From NCBI RefSeq assembly GCF_004342915.1, contig NZ_SLWL01000006.1, positions 62,001-126,000 of the forward strand: 64,000 nucleotides of DNA. Direction: 5' to 3'. This document shows, in pieces, positions 40,729 through 49,961 of the stretch (position 1 is the stretch's first letter; each line of letters opens with the position of its first letter). Position numbers and translations under genes: made by a program. This DNA is from Camelimonas lactis (lineage in GTDB: Bacteria > Pseudomonadota > Alphaproteobacteria > Rhizobiales > Beijerinckiaceae). Below the pieces are notes generated by a model. The model was not told the DNA's origin, made no database searches, and was given only the letters and a program-made list of their open reading frames with translations.

Positions 40729-41961
40729 TCAGGGGCGCTCCATCTCGCAGGTCGTGGGGACGATCGTGTCGTTCGCCGCGATCTTGCCCTTCGACGTCCA
40801 GCCCCAGCCGGTTCCCTCCTCGTCGAACTTCTGGCCCGGTTTCAGCGGGCCGAACGAACGCAGGTACATGTCCTGGAAGAACTGGTGATCGTCCTTGCGC
40901 ATCGCGCCTTTGCCGCCGGTGAAGGTGCCGCCGGTCATACCCTCGAGCTTCTGCGCGATCGCCTTGGGATCAACCGAGCCCGTTTCCTTCACCGCGCTTT
41001 CCAGAAAGCGGATCTCATTGACAGCGCGCGGATACCAGAGGGAGGCGCCAAACCTCTTGCGGAACTCACTCTCGGCAGCCTGGGCTGCTTCAGGCGCAGT
41101 ATTGGGATCATTCTCCACAATATCGTGGACCTTGTCCGCCAGACCCGACTGTTTGATCGCCGTGGGACCGCCGACGCCGCCGGCGTAAATGGTGTACCAG
41201 TTCGATTGCAGCCCCGCGTCGGCGCCGGCCTTCAGCAACAGGGCGATATCCTGCCCCCAGTTGCCGGTGATGACCGTGTCCGCGCCAGACGCCTTGATCT
41301 TGGCGATATAGGGCGAGAAATCGGTGACCTTGAGCAGCGGATGCAGTTCGTCGCCAACGATCTGGATGTCCGGGCGCTTGGCCTTGAGCATCTCCGCCGC
41401 CAGTTTGCGGAAGCTCTGGCCGAACGAATAGTCCTGGTTGATCAGATATACCTTCTTAACCTCAGGCCGGTTCTTCAGATAATTGCTGATTGCCGCCATC
41501 TTGACGCTGGCCGACGCATCCCAGCGGAAATGCCAGTAAGAGCACTTGTCATTGGTCAGTGAATCGTCAATCGCCGCATAGTTGAAGTACAGGACTTCCT
41601 TGCCGGGATTACGTTCATTGTACTTGGTGACGAAGTCGGACAGCGCCGCCGCGACTGACGAGGCGTTGCCTTGGGTGATAATGCGGGCGCCGGCATCAAT
41701 CGCCTTCTGCGCCTGGATCACCGCTTCCTGGGGGTTGGTCTTGCTGTCGAAGGCCAGGACTTCGAGTTTCTTGCCGTTCAGGCCGCCCCTGGCGTTCACC
41801 TGTTCCGCCAGCCACTGGAAGTGCTTCAGTCCAACCTCGCCAACCGAAGCGCCGCCACCCGAGAGCGGATCAATATAGCCCAGCTTGACGGTTTCCTGGG
41901 CCATAGCGGGCCCGAGGGCCAGGAGCGTCGCGACCGCAACGCCAATCGCCATCTTGCGCAT
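40729..41961 (-). CDS. livK: Periplasmic substrate-binding protein of the liv transporter
   Basis: A 410-aa type I periplasmic binding protein with a signal peptide (MRKMAIGVAVATLLALGPAMA). The mature start QETVKLGYIDPLSGGGASVG is typical of Leu/Ile/Val- and related binding proteins, and ARIITQGNASSVAAALSDFV and VKKVYLINQDYSFGQ follow the family fold. Its length and the GNASS motif resemble the longer branched-chain/amide subgroup, so amides, urea-like or aromatic compounds are possible substrates. It is the first gene of the liv cluster. Confidence 0.93.
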   Translation of the reverse strand: MRKMAIGVAVATLLALGPAMAQETVKLGYIDPLSGGGASVGEVGLKHFQWLAEQVNARGGLNGKKLEVLAFDSKTNPQEAVIQAQKAIDAGARIITQGNASSVAAALSDFVTKYNERNPGKEVLYFNYAAIDDSLTNDKCSYWHFRWDASASVKMAAISNYLKNRPEVKKVYLINQDYSFGQSFRKLAAEMLKAKRPDIQIVGDELHPLLKVTDFSPYIAKIKASGADTVITGNWGQDIALLLKAGADAGLQSNWYTIYAGGVGGPTAIKQSGLADKVHDIVENDPNTAPEAAQAAESEFRKRFGASLWYPRAVNEIRFLESAVKETGSVDPKAIAQKLEGMTGGTFTGGKGAMRKDDHQFFQDMYLRSFGPLKPGQKFDEEGTGWGWTSKGKIAANDTIVPTTCEMERP

Positions 41962-42019
41962 TTCCGTCCCCTGTCAAAATTATTGTCCCCAGAAAACTGG
42001 ATCAATGTTGTGGACGCCG

Positions 42020-42187
42020 TCAACCCGACCAAAGTGCAATGTTCCGCATGGTCTCGCGCACCCGGATACAGGTGATCTGCGCCAACACGTCATTCAGGCT
42101 TTCCACGTGCTGGATGTTCAGCGTGGCGTAAACGTCAACGCCACGCGCCAGCGGCTCCCCGACATCCAGGTAGCGCCTGGGATGCCG
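42020..42187 (-). pseudogene. kdpD remnant
   Basis: A 55-codon stretch RHPRRYLDVGEPLARGVDVY then ATLNIQHVESLNDVLAQITC and IRVRET matches the N-terminal KdpD domain (RHPKRY-x-DVEELL-x-x-GIDVYTTLN-V/I-QH-x-ESLNDVVAQIT-x-VRVRET). Sequence before and after does not follow the family, there is no start, and no kdpABC or kdpE is nearby. It is a leftover of a deleted potassium-sensor kinase gene. Confidence 0.7.
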
Positions 42188-42457
42188 GCTGGCCTGGAAA
42201 CGCGCGGCCTTTGGCGAGATGTGCGGATCAGGGCCGCTGGCCGGGCGCGGTCGCCGGGCTCAAGGGAGATGCGACATCTCTTCGAGTGAACATATGCCAG
42301 GATATCGGGACGAAATTTCCAAATTTACGGGACACGGCGCGCGCGTTTTGCCTGCGGTCCATCGCAGATGCCCTGTATGCAGAACCTGCGCAGAAGTATT
42401 CGATTGAATTCCTCAATCGCATTGCCGCTCCACCCAGCCCATCGTCGTGAGGCCGCA
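42188..42457. other. Gene-free stretch
   Basis: No coding signal recognised between the kdpD remnant and the small frame at 42458. Together with the remnant it forms a degraded zone upstream of livK. Confidence 0.3.
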
Positions 42458-42733
42458 ATGGCTGATCGTGGCGATCGTAGGGGAGACGCCTTGCCGGCGC
42501 CCTGGCGACTGTTCACGCATGCGTGGCGCGATCCGGGCGCAACGCCCGAAAGCGCGGCCTGCCAGCTGGAACAGGGATGGAAAGAATTGGCCCGGCGAGG
42601 GTCCGCCGGGGCCGGTTTCACGCGCCCGTTCGCATGGGCAGAATATATGCCGCCGGAACCTGGCGCGCCCGCAATGCTGGTTGTTTACCAGCCTGGTTTT
42701 TTTACCAGTTGGGGCCTGGGCCGATCGAATTGA
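42458..42733 (+). CDS. Possible small hypothetical protein
   Basis: A 91-aa frame with GAGG 6 bp before the ATG and reasonable composition (WRLFTHAWRDPGATPESAAC, QLEQGWKELARRG, ending GFFTSWGLGRSN). It overlaps the 3' end of the convergent lipoprotein gene by 32 bp. I recognise no family; it may be a chance frame in GC-rich DNA. Confidence 0.35.
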   Translation: MADRGDRRGDALPAPWRLFTHAWRDPGATPESAACQLEQGWKELARRGSAGAGFTRPFAWAEYMPPEPGAPAMLVVYQPGFFTSWGLGRSN

Positions 42734-43136
42734 AATTCCAGCTGTTCTCGGCGTTCATTTCGGCGACAAGCATCTGGTCGGATGGAACAGAGCGATTACG
42801 TCCCAGTTGCCGGTAATTCTGGTAGGCGGCCTCATCGCCAATATAAACGCAGTTGCAACCCTTTGGATCAGCGAAGACATACATGTTCTTGCCCTTCACC
42901 GACCTGGCGATCAGCCTGCCTGACGGAATGGTCGCCAGCTTGGCTTGTCGGGCAGGCGTGTCGGCCACCTTCATGGTGAACCCGGCGGCGGTCAGCAAAT
43001 TGCCCGTCGGCGCCGGCGTCGTGGTCTGACACCCGGACAGCAGGGCGGCGCCGGCGACGGCCGCAAGCACAAACCCCGCCCTCCCCAGCGGGCCGCTCGG
43101 GGGAGTTTGACCAACACGCTTAGGCATTCGTTGCAT
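42702..43136 (-). CDS. Hypothetical lipoprotein
   Basis: A 144-aa protein with a lipoprotein signal (GFVLAAVAGAALLSGC, lipobox LSGC) and a short mature domain with two closely spaced cysteines (DPKGCNCVYIGDEAAYQNYR), which might bind metal or form a disulfide. AGGAG precedes the ATG. YVFADPKGCNCVYIGD resembles a motif in small rhizobial lipoproteins of unknown role. Membrane-anchored in the periplasm. Confidence 0.7.
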   Translation of the reverse strand: MQRMPKRVGQTPPSGPLGRAGFVLAAVAGAALLSGCQTTTPAPTGNLLTAAGFTMKVADTPARQAKLATIPSGRLIARSVKGKNMYVFADPKGCNCVYIGDEAAYQNYRQLGRNRSVPSDQMLVAEMNAENSWNFNSIGPGPNW

Positions 43137-43388
43137 GTAAAGCTCCTGTCAGGGAAACCCGCCGGCAAGACGACCAGCAGAACCTTCATGAGGCTGCGCC
43201 TGTTCCAGGGGCCGGTCAAGGCGCAACCACATCTCACAGTTGCGTCATAACCTGTCGCAACCGCACTCCCCCGGCATGGTCACCATCCCCGCGCGCCAGC
43301 GTTTTTTTGCCGCGCGGTCCCGGCGATCAATGGCCATCGCCATTGGCTGGCGCCGCTCCATGCGGCGTCCCGGACCGCAGGGCCGTTC

Positions 43389-43610
43389 TCAGGCGTTGTC
43401 CAGCTTTTCAAGCAGCTCCAGAAACCGGTCGGGAACCGGTTCGCGCACCGCGTCACCGTAGACGGCGCGCAGTTGCAGGCCAATTGCCTGTCCCGCAGCG
43501 GCGACAGCCCCCGCCTCCAGGTCGCTGCACGGCAGCCGGGATGCGGTCGCGCTCTCCCCGCCGCCGTGGTTCCTGTCCTCAAACCACCAGCTATTCATGG
43601 CGCCGCCCAT
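43389..43610 (-). CDS. nepR: NepR-family anti-sigma factor
   Basis: A 73-aa protein whose core IGLQLRAVYGDAVREPVPDR then FLELLEKL is the NepR signature (I-x-x-x-LR-x-x-Y-x-x-x-x-x-EPVPDRFL-x-LL). NepR binds the EcfG sigma factor and is released when phosphorylated PhyR takes its place. PhyR and EcfG genes are not in this window, so this could be a second NepR or a split locus. The start at 43610 is uncertain (43598 is possible). A perfect EcfG promoter lies upstream, consistent with feedback control. The C-terminus ends one residue cluster after the core, as usual. Confidence 0.88.
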   Translation of the reverse strand: MGGAMNSWWFEDRNHGGGESATASRLPCSDLEAGAVAAAGQAIGLQLRAVYGDAVREPVPDRFLELLEKLDNA

Positions 43611-43727
43611 AGGCGCATCTGTTCTCCAAAACCATTGTGTGCTTCCGCCATTTGCTGCCTGGCGCCGTGTCCGCATACAGGTTCTTACGTCCCGGGACCG
43701 GCGCCTGTGTCATGTTGCAGCATGATG

Positions 43728-43752
43728 AACGCCGCTCTCTCCAATTTGTTCC
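43728..43752 (-). promoter_or_regulatory. EcfG-type promoter for nepR
   Basis: Reverse strand GGAAC (43752-43748), 16 bp, CGTT (43731-43728). Exact consensus in both boxes, about 118 bp before the nepR start. Confidence 0.7.
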
Positions 43753-43761
43753 CCCAGGAAC

Positions 43762-43786
43762 GGAACTTATGTGCGTGATGATTGTT
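43762..43786 (+). promoter_or_regulatory. EcfG-like promoter for the hybrid-kinase operon
   Basis: GGAAC (43762-43766), 16 bp, TGTT (43783-43786), with one mismatch in the -10. It begins only 10 bp from the divergent nepR promoter. A second GGAAC directly precedes it (43757-43761). Confidence 0.5.
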
Positions 43787-43983
43787 GTCATGCGGTATGA
43801 TTTTGGGTGAGGGTCTGGCATGTCGAGGGGGGAAGCCGTGACGAAACGTGCAGTGCACGGCCCTTGCCAACCGGGCGACGGCCGCTTCGCATGCCGGCGT
43901 CAAATGGGCGGCGCGCCCCGGGGTGACCGCAGCAGCCGCGTCAGGCAGGGTTGCCCGTCGTGAATCGTGTGTGAGACAGCGCC

Positions 43984-46900
43984 TTGACCTACCGGAAAAA
44001 CCTGACAATCACGATCGCGTCGCTTGTGGCCGTCGCGGCGACGTTTCTGGTGGACCTTGAGGTTCCCCTCGGCATGTCCGTCTGGACGCTCTATGCGATT
44101 CCTCTCGCGATCACCTTCCTGGCGACCCGCGCTTATATCGCCCCCGCCGTCACCGCCCTGATCCTTGTCGCCATCGTCGCCGGGTTTTTCCTTTCCAGCG
44201 CCGGCGAAATTGACGCGCAGACAGCGATCGTCAACCGGACGATGGGCGCGCTGATGATGGTGACCATGGGCGTCACCGGCTTTTTCCTGATCCGTGGCCG
44301 GCGCGCCACCGCGGAACTGGCCTGGGTGCAGACAGGGCAGGTCAAAACTGCGCGGGCGCTGCAGGGCGACCTTTCCGCGGCCCGGGCGGGAGAGAAATTT
44401 CTGGCCGTGCTCTGCCAGTACACGCGCGCCCGCGCCGGCGTGCTCTATGTCCGGTCGGCGACCGGATTGCAGCTGGTCGCCAGTTGGGGCGCCGAAACCG
44501 CACGGCTTCCTTCCGAGGTGCAACCGGGCGTGGGCCATCTGTGGCGCGCGATTGAAAGCAATGAGCTCATCGACGTTCAGGGCGATGGCGACGCCAGGCT
44601 GGCGTGGAGTTCTGGCCTGATGCGCGGCGACGCGCCCTGGAGCGTCATCGCGCCCACCCACGATGGCGCGCAGGTCAATGGCGTCCTTGAACTGGGCTTT
44701 GACGCGCAACCGGGCAGGCGCGTTCGCCGGTTGCTCGAAAACACGCCAGAACGGATCGGCATGGCCCTGAGCTCCGCCCGTTACCGGAAGCAATTGCAGG
44801 AACTGCTTGAGGAAACCCGCCGGCAATCGGAGGAATTGCGCAGCCATTCGGAGGAGCTGGCCGCCTCCAACGAGGAGCTCGAAGAGCAGACCCAGTTGCT
44901 GGAGCAGAACCGCGATCAGCTTGAGCACCAGCAGGCCGAACTGGAGGAGCGCAACGCCCGCCTCGAAACCCAGGCGCAGCAACTGGAAGAGCAGCGCGAC
45001 GCCCTCGTGCGCTCCCGCCGCCTGCTGGCGGACCAGGCGGACCAGCTGACCCAGGAAAGCCGTTACAAGTCCGAGTTTGTCGCCAACATGTCGCACGAAT
45101 TGCGGACGCCGCTCAACGCGCTGTTGATCATGGCCCGGCTGCTTGGAGAAAACCGTACCGGCAACCTGTCCAGCGAACAGGTGAAATGGGCGGAAACCAT
45201 CACGGGCGCCGGTCAGGACCTGCTGGCGCTGATCAATGATATTCTCGACCTCTCCAAGATCGAGGCGGGGAAACTCGACGTTTCTCCAACGCAGGTTTCA
45301 CCCCGGACGGTCGCCAACAAATTGCTGCGCGGCTTCGAGGCGCAGGCGAAAAGCAAGGGCCTTGTGCTGGAAGCCGACGTGGCCGGCGACATCGCGGCCA
45401 TTGAAACCGATCCGGCCCGGCTGGAGCAAATCCTGCGCAACTTCCTGTCAAACGCCATCAAGTTCACCCATGCGGGCAGCGTGTCGCTGCGCGTCGCCGC
45501 CGTAGACGATGGCGTGGCGTTCGCCGTGCACGATACGGGCATCGGCATCCGCGATGTGGATCAGCCGGGCGTCTTCGAGGCTTTCCGCCAGGCCGACGGC
45601 GCCATATCCCGGCGCTATGGCGGCACCGGGCTTGGACTGTCGATCTCACGCGAGCTTGCCGATCTCCTGGGCGGACGCATTACCCTGGAAAGCACGCCTG
45701 GGGCCGGCAGCGTTTTCACCCTGGTCCTGCCGCTGCGTTTTCCGGAGAACAGCCCGGCGCGTCGCCGCCTGATCGCCGCGGAGACGGCGCCGCCAGCGCC
45801 GCCCCCGGCGACCATCCCCGAAACCACGCCAGACGCAACCAGCGCGATCGGCGGCATGCCCGGCGTGGAGGACGATCGCGCCCTCATCCGGGACAGCGAC
45901 CGCGTCATGCTGGTGGTCGAGGATGACCCCGCGTTCGCGCGCATCCTGCTCGACCTGGCGCGCGAGCTTGAGTTCCGTTGCATCGTCGTCGATCGCGCCG
46001 AGGACGCGGTGAACGCCGCGCAACGCTACCTACCGCAGGCCATCGTTCTGGACGTCGGCCTGCCGGACCATTCGGGCCTCTCCGTTCTGGACAGGCTGAA
46101 GCGCAATATCCAGACCCGCCACATTCCCATTCATGTGGTGTCGGCGGGCGACTACATGCGCGAGGCGATGGCCCAGGGCGCCATGAGCTACCTGCTCAAA
46201 CCCGTCGACAGGGAAGAGCTGGCGCAAACCATCCAGCGCCTCGACGGGCGGCTTGAGCAGCGGACGCGCCGCGTCCTGATCGTCGAGGACGATCCGGCGC
46301 AGCTCGCCGGCCTCAAGGCCCTGCTGGCCAGCGACGACGTGGAGACCGTGGGCGCGGCGACCGCGGCCGAAGCGATGAGCGCGTGCCGCGCCGGCACGTT
46401 TGATTGCATCGTGCTCGACATGACGTTGCCGGACGCATCCGGCTTCGACGTGCTCGAACAGCTCGACGCCGACGAGGCCGCGTCCTTCCCGCCGGTGATC
46501 GTCTATACGGCCCGCATTCTCAGCGAAATGGAGGAGCTGCGGCTGCGGCGCTATTCGCGCTCCATCATCATCAAGGGCGCCAAATCGCCGGAGCGCCTGA
46601 TCGATGAGGTCACGCTGTTCCTCCACCAGGTGGTGGCCGGGCTGCCGGAGCGGCAGCGGGAAATGCTGAAGGTCGCCCTCAATCGCGACGCCATCCTGGA
46701 AGGGCGGCGGATTCTGGTGGTCGAGGACGACATCCGCAACGTCTACGCCCTGACCGGCATCTTCGAGCCGCATGGGGTGGAGGTGCAGGTCGCCCGCAAC
46801 GGCCGGGAAGCGCTGGAGGCGCTCGGGCGCGTCGCGGACGGGGCGGCGCCGGGGGTCGATCTGGTGCTAATGGACGTGATGATGCCGGAAATGGACGGCC

Positions 46901-47085
46901 TGACGGCGACGCGGGAAATCCGCGCCATGGAGCGCTGGGCCAACCTGCCGATCATCATGCTGACGGCCAAGGCGATGACCGAGGACCAGAACATCTGCCT
47001 CGCCGCCGGCGCCAACGACTACATTCCCAAACCCATCGACGTCGACAAGCTGCTGTCGCTCACCCGCGTGTGGATGTCGCGATGA
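43984..47085 (+). CDS. Hybrid histidine kinase with GAF domain and three receiver domains
   Basis: A 1033-aa kinase. In order: three or four membrane helices (about 8-105), a GAF-like domain (about 120-255), a long coiled coil (about 265-355, rich in E-E-L and Q-L-E), HisKA with phospho-His371 (FVANMSHELRTPLN), HATPase_c (RNFLSNAIKF, DTGIGI, GGTGLGLSI), then three receivers with acceptor Asp690 (VLDVGLPD), Asp812 (VLDMTLPD) and Asp964 (LMDVMMPEMDG). TTG at 43984 appears to be the start. The last receiver is followed by the ATGA overlap with cheR. Multi-receiver kinases of this type act as phosphorelay hubs; its input is unknown. Confidence 0.94.
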   Translation: MTYRKNLTITIASLVAVAATFLVDLEVPLGMSVWTLYAIPLAITFLATRAYIAPAVTALILVAIVAGFFLSSAGEIDAQTAIVNRTMGALMMVTMGVTGFFLIRGRRATAELAWVQTGQVKTARALQGDLSAARAGEKFLAVLCQYTRARAGVLYVRSATGLQLVASWGAETARLPSEVQPGVGHLWRAIESNELIDVQGDGDARLAWSSGLMRGDAPWSVIAPTHDGAQVNGVLELGFDAQPGRRVRRLLENTPERIGMALSSARYRKQLQELLEETRRQSEELRSHSEELAASNEELEEQTQLLEQNRDQLEHQQAELEERNARLETQAQQLEEQRDALVRSRRLLADQADQLTQESRYKSEFVANMSHELRTPLNALLIMARLLGENRTGNLSSEQVKWAETITGAGQDLLALINDILDLSKIEAGKLDVSPTQVSPRTVANKLLRGFEAQAKSKGLVLEADVAGDIAAIETDPARLEQILRNFLSNAIKFTHAGSVSLRVAAVDDGVAFAVHDTGIGIRDVDQPGVFEAFRQADGAISRRYGGTGLGLSISRELADLLGGRITLESTPGAGSVFTLVLPLRFPENSPARRRLIAAETAPPAPPPATIPETTPDATSAIGGMPGVEDDRALIRDSDRVMLVVEDDPAFARILLDLARELEFRCIVVDRAEDAVNAAQRYLPQAIVLDVGLPDHSGLSVLDRLKRNIQTRHIPIHVVSAGDYMREAMAQGAMSYLLKPVDREELAQTIQRLDGRLEQRTRRVLIVEDDPAQLAGLKALLASDDVETVGAATAAEAMSACRAGTFDCIVLDMTLPDASGFDVLEQLDADEAASFPPVIVYTARILSEMEELRLRRYSRSIIIKGAKSPERLIDEVTLFLHQVVAGLPERQREMLKVALNRDAILEGRRILVVEDDIRNVYALTGIFEPHGVEVQVARNGREALEALGRVADGAAPGVDLVLMDVMMPEMDGLTATREIRAMERWANLPIIMLTAKAMTEDQNICLAAGANDYIPKPIDVDKLLSLTRVWMSR

Positions 47086-47945
47086 GCACGGGGCCGATGA
47101 CGGCGCCGCCGGTGGAGCCGGTGGAGCTGGAGCTGTTTCTGGAGGCGCTTTACCGACGCTATCACTATGACTTCCGCTCCTACTCACGCGCCTCGCTGCT
47201 GCGGCGGGCGGAGCTGGCGCGGGAGCGGCTGGGCTGCGACACCATCTCCGACCTGCAAAAACGGGTGCTGCATGAGCCGGCGGTGCTGCCGGAAGTCCTC
47301 GACGCCATGACCGTGCAGGTGAGCGAACTGTTCCGCGACCCCGGCTACTATCTGGCCCTGCGCGAGGAGGTCATCCCGCACCTGCGGACCTTCCCGTCGC
47401 TGAAAGTCTGGGTGGCCGGCTGCGCCAATGGCGAGGAGCTCTATTCGCTCGCCATCTTGTTTCAGGAGGAGGAGCTGTTCGGGCGCACGCTGTTTTACGC
47501 AACCGAGATCAACCGTCGCGCGTTGAACCGGGCCTCGGCCGGGATCTATGACATCGACCGGTTGTCAGGATTCTCCACCAACTATCAGCAGGCGGGTGGG
47601 AAAGCCTCCCTTTCCGACTACTATACAGCGGGCTATGGTCACGCGGTTTTCGACCGGAACCTGAGAAGCCGGACGGTGTTTTCCGAGCATAATCTCGCGA
47701 CAGACCAGGTTTTTTCCGAGGTGCATCTGGTGTCCTGCCGTAACGTCCTGATCTATTTCAACGCTGCGCTCCAGGACCGGGCGCTGGGTCTGTTTTCGGA
47801 CGCCCTTGTGCGCGGCGGATTCCTTGGGCTTGGCGCCCACGAAACGCTACGTTTCTCAGCCTCCGCCGCCGCCTGGGCGCCCTTCCACGAACGGGAGCGC
47901 ATCTGGCGGCGCACGGCCAGCGAGGGCGCGTCCCATGTCCGGTGA
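47082..47945 (+). CDS. cheR: CheR-type protein methyltransferase
   Basis: A 287-aa SAM-dependent methyltransferase. The N-terminal helical part is followed by the SAM site VWVAGCANGEELYSLAILFQ (usually TGCASGEE) and YATEINRRALNRASAGIYD, and by a conserved VSCRNVLIYFN. It should methylate glutamates on a receptor, yet no chemoreceptor, CheW, CheA or CheB is in the operon. In non-chemotactic operons CheR is found with hybrid kinases and may tune signalling. The ATG at 47082 overlaps the kinase stop, and its own stop overlaps the next gene by 11 bp. Confidence 0.93.
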   Translation: MSTGPMTAPPVEPVELELFLEALYRRYHYDFRSYSRASLLRRAELARERLGCDTISDLQKRVLHEPAVLPEVLDAMTVQVSELFRDPGYYLALREEVIPHLRTFPSLKVWVAGCANGEELYSLAILFQEEELFGRTLFYATEINRRALNRASAGIYDIDRLSGFSTNYQQAGGKASLSDYYTAGYGHAVFDRNLRSRTVFSEHNLATDQVFSEVHLVSCRNVLIYFNAALQDRALGLFSDALVRGGFLGLGAHETLRFSASAAAWAPFHERERIWRRTASEGASHVR

Positions 47946-49773
47946 TCCCATCCGCTTCCTGATTGTCGACGACATCGCCGAAAATCTGCTGGCGCTGGAC
48001 GCCCTGCTGCGGCGGGACGGGCTTGAAATCCACCACGCGTCGTCGGCCCCCGAGGCGCTGGAGCTGATGCTGGTCCACGATTACGCCCTGGCCTTCCTGG
48101 ACGTGCACATGCCGGAGACCAATGGCTACGAACTGGCGGAACTGATGCGCGGCGCCGAACGCACCCGGCGCATTCCCATCATTTTCGTCACGGCGGCCGA
48201 GCGCGACGACACCCGCCGCTTCCGCGGCTATGAAGCCGGCGCGGTGGATTACATTTTCAAGCCCATCGATCCGCTGGTGCTCAAATCGAAAGCCGAGGTT
48301 TTTTTCCGCATCGGCCAGCAGGCGCGCGATCTGGAGCGGCAACGCGACGAACTGCGCGCCATCGCCAGCCACCGGGATCTGGCGATCGCCAGGCTGAAGG
48401 CGCACGCCGACAATTCCCCCCTGGCCTATGTGGAGATCGACAGCGCCCTGACCATCCTGGCGTGGTCGGCTGGCGCCGAGCGGATGTTCGGGCGCAGCGC
48501 GGAGGCCGTCGCCGGCCGCCACGCCAGCGACATCGCCTGGATGACGCCGGAAGGGCTGGATGTGCTCCGCGCATGGTTGCGGCCAGAGGCTGACGTGCCG
48601 CCCCGTTACGCCGCCGAGGTCAACGCCCTGGGACCGGACGGCGCCAACATTCATTGCGAGATCTACGGCTCGGTCCTGCGCGATCCCATCACCGGCAAGC
48701 TGTCGCTGTCGTTGCAGATCCTTGACGTCAGCGAACGCCACCGGTCCGAGAAGGTCCGCACGCTGCTGATCGGCGAACTCCACCACCGCATCAAGAACAC
48801 CCTCGCCAACGTGCAGGCCATCGCCCGGCAGACACTGCGGCAAAGCGACAGCCTGACCGCCTTCGAACAGAGTTTTGGCGGTCGCCTGCAGGCATTGTCC
48901 CGCGCGCACGCCATCCTGTCGGACGCGACCTGGTCCAGCACCCAGCTTGACCAGCTGGTGCACGACCAGTTCCAGGCCGGAACGCTGGACCCGGAGCGGG
49001 TGCATTTGCGGGGCCCCCGGGTGGAGCTTTCACCAGAAAATACCCTGCGCATGGCGTTGAGCCTGCATGAGCTGGGCACCAACGCGGCCAAATATGGGGC
49101 GCTTTCCGCGCCGGCGGGTGAGGTTCTGATCAGCTGGCGCCGTCTTGGCGACGGGCTGGAGCTCCAGTGGGAGGAGCGCGGCGGCCCGCCCGTCACGCCG
49201 CCCAGACGCGTTGGCTTCGGCTCCACGCTGATCCGCTCGGGCGCGGGCGCCGATCCCGACGCCATCTCGGTGGACTGGCGCCCCGCCGGGGTCATCTGGA
49301 CCATCCGCCTGTCAGACGGCGTCACCCATGTGGACGCCGCGCCCACGCCGGCGCGGGCGCCGACTACCCAACAGGCCCAGGATGACGGATTTGACGGCTG
49401 CCGCATTCTCGTCGTCGAGGATGAGCCGCTCATCGCCTTTGATCTCAGCACTGAACTGGAAGAGGCCGGAGCGGAGATCGTCGCCATCGCGGCCACGGTC
49501 AGCGATGCGCTCGCCGTGGCGAAGTTCGAGGCTATCGACCTCGCGGTCCTGGACGGCAACCTGTGCGGCAAGCCGGTCGATCCGGTCGCCATCGCATTGT
49601 CACGGCGCAATATTCCGTTCTGTTTCGTTTCCGGCTACGGACGCGCCCACCTGCCCCAGGATTTCCCCGATACGCCGGTTGTCGAAAAGCCATTCCGGCC
49701 CGAGGTGCTGTTTTCTGTTCTCCGGGCGTTGCGCAACGGCGCGCAGGCCAACCGCACGCCGGAGACCGTATGA
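47935..49773 (+). CDS. REC-PAS-HWE histidine kinase-REC protein
   Basis: A 612-aa protein from the ATG at 47935: receiver (1-125; Asp56 in AFLDVHMPETNG), PAS domain (about 150-265), HWE kinase (His284 in GELHHRIKNTLANVQAIARQ; N-box LSLHELGTNAAKYGALS; the W-x-E signature in LQWEERGG), and a second receiver (about 490-605; Asp540 in AVLDGNL). It could accept phosphate from the triple-receiver kinase and pass it to its C-terminal receiver or to PhyR. HWE kinases are the usual inputs of the general stress response, matching the nepR gene next door. Confidence 0.94.
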   Translation: MSGDPIRFLIVDDIAENLLALDALLRRDGLEIHHASSAPEALELMLVHDYALAFLDVHMPETNGYELAELMRGAERTRRIPIIFVTAAERDDTRRFRGYEAGAVDYIFKPIDPLVLKSKAEVFFRIGQQARDLERQRDELRAIASHRDLAIARLKAHADNSPLAYVEIDSALTILAWSAGAERMFGRSAEAVAGRHASDIAWMTPEGLDVLRAWLRPEADVPPRYAAEVNALGPDGANIHCEIYGSVLRDPITGKLSLSLQILDVSERHRSEKVRTLLIGELHHRIKNTLANVQAIARQTLRQSDSLTAFEQSFGGRLQALSRAHAILSDATWSSTQLDQLVHDQFQAGTLDPERVHLRGPRVELSPENTLRMALSLHELGTNAAKYGALSAPAGEVLISWRRLGDGLELQWEERGGPPVTPPRRVGFGSTLIRSGAGADPDAISVDWRPAGVIWTIRLSDGVTHVDAAPTPARAPTTQQAQDDGFDGCRILVVEDEPLIAFDLSTELEEAGAEIVAIAATVSDALAVAKFEAIDLAVLDGNLCGKPVDPVAIALSRRNIPFCFVSGYGRAHLPQDFPDTPVVEKPFRPEVLFSVLRALRNGAQANRTPETV

Positions 49774-49961
49774 CGCCGGGGCGATGTCCAGGCCAGGGGC
49801 GCATCGCGGGTCCCGAGCCGCGTTAACCGTTAGACAACCGGTCTTCCGGACACTCGGGCGGAAGAAAGAACGGATGGCGCGACCTCAGAAGGCCAGGACG
49901 GCTCCGCGGGACAAGTCCCGCGCAGGCGCGCGCCGGACCAGGGCCGCCTGGATGCAGCCAC

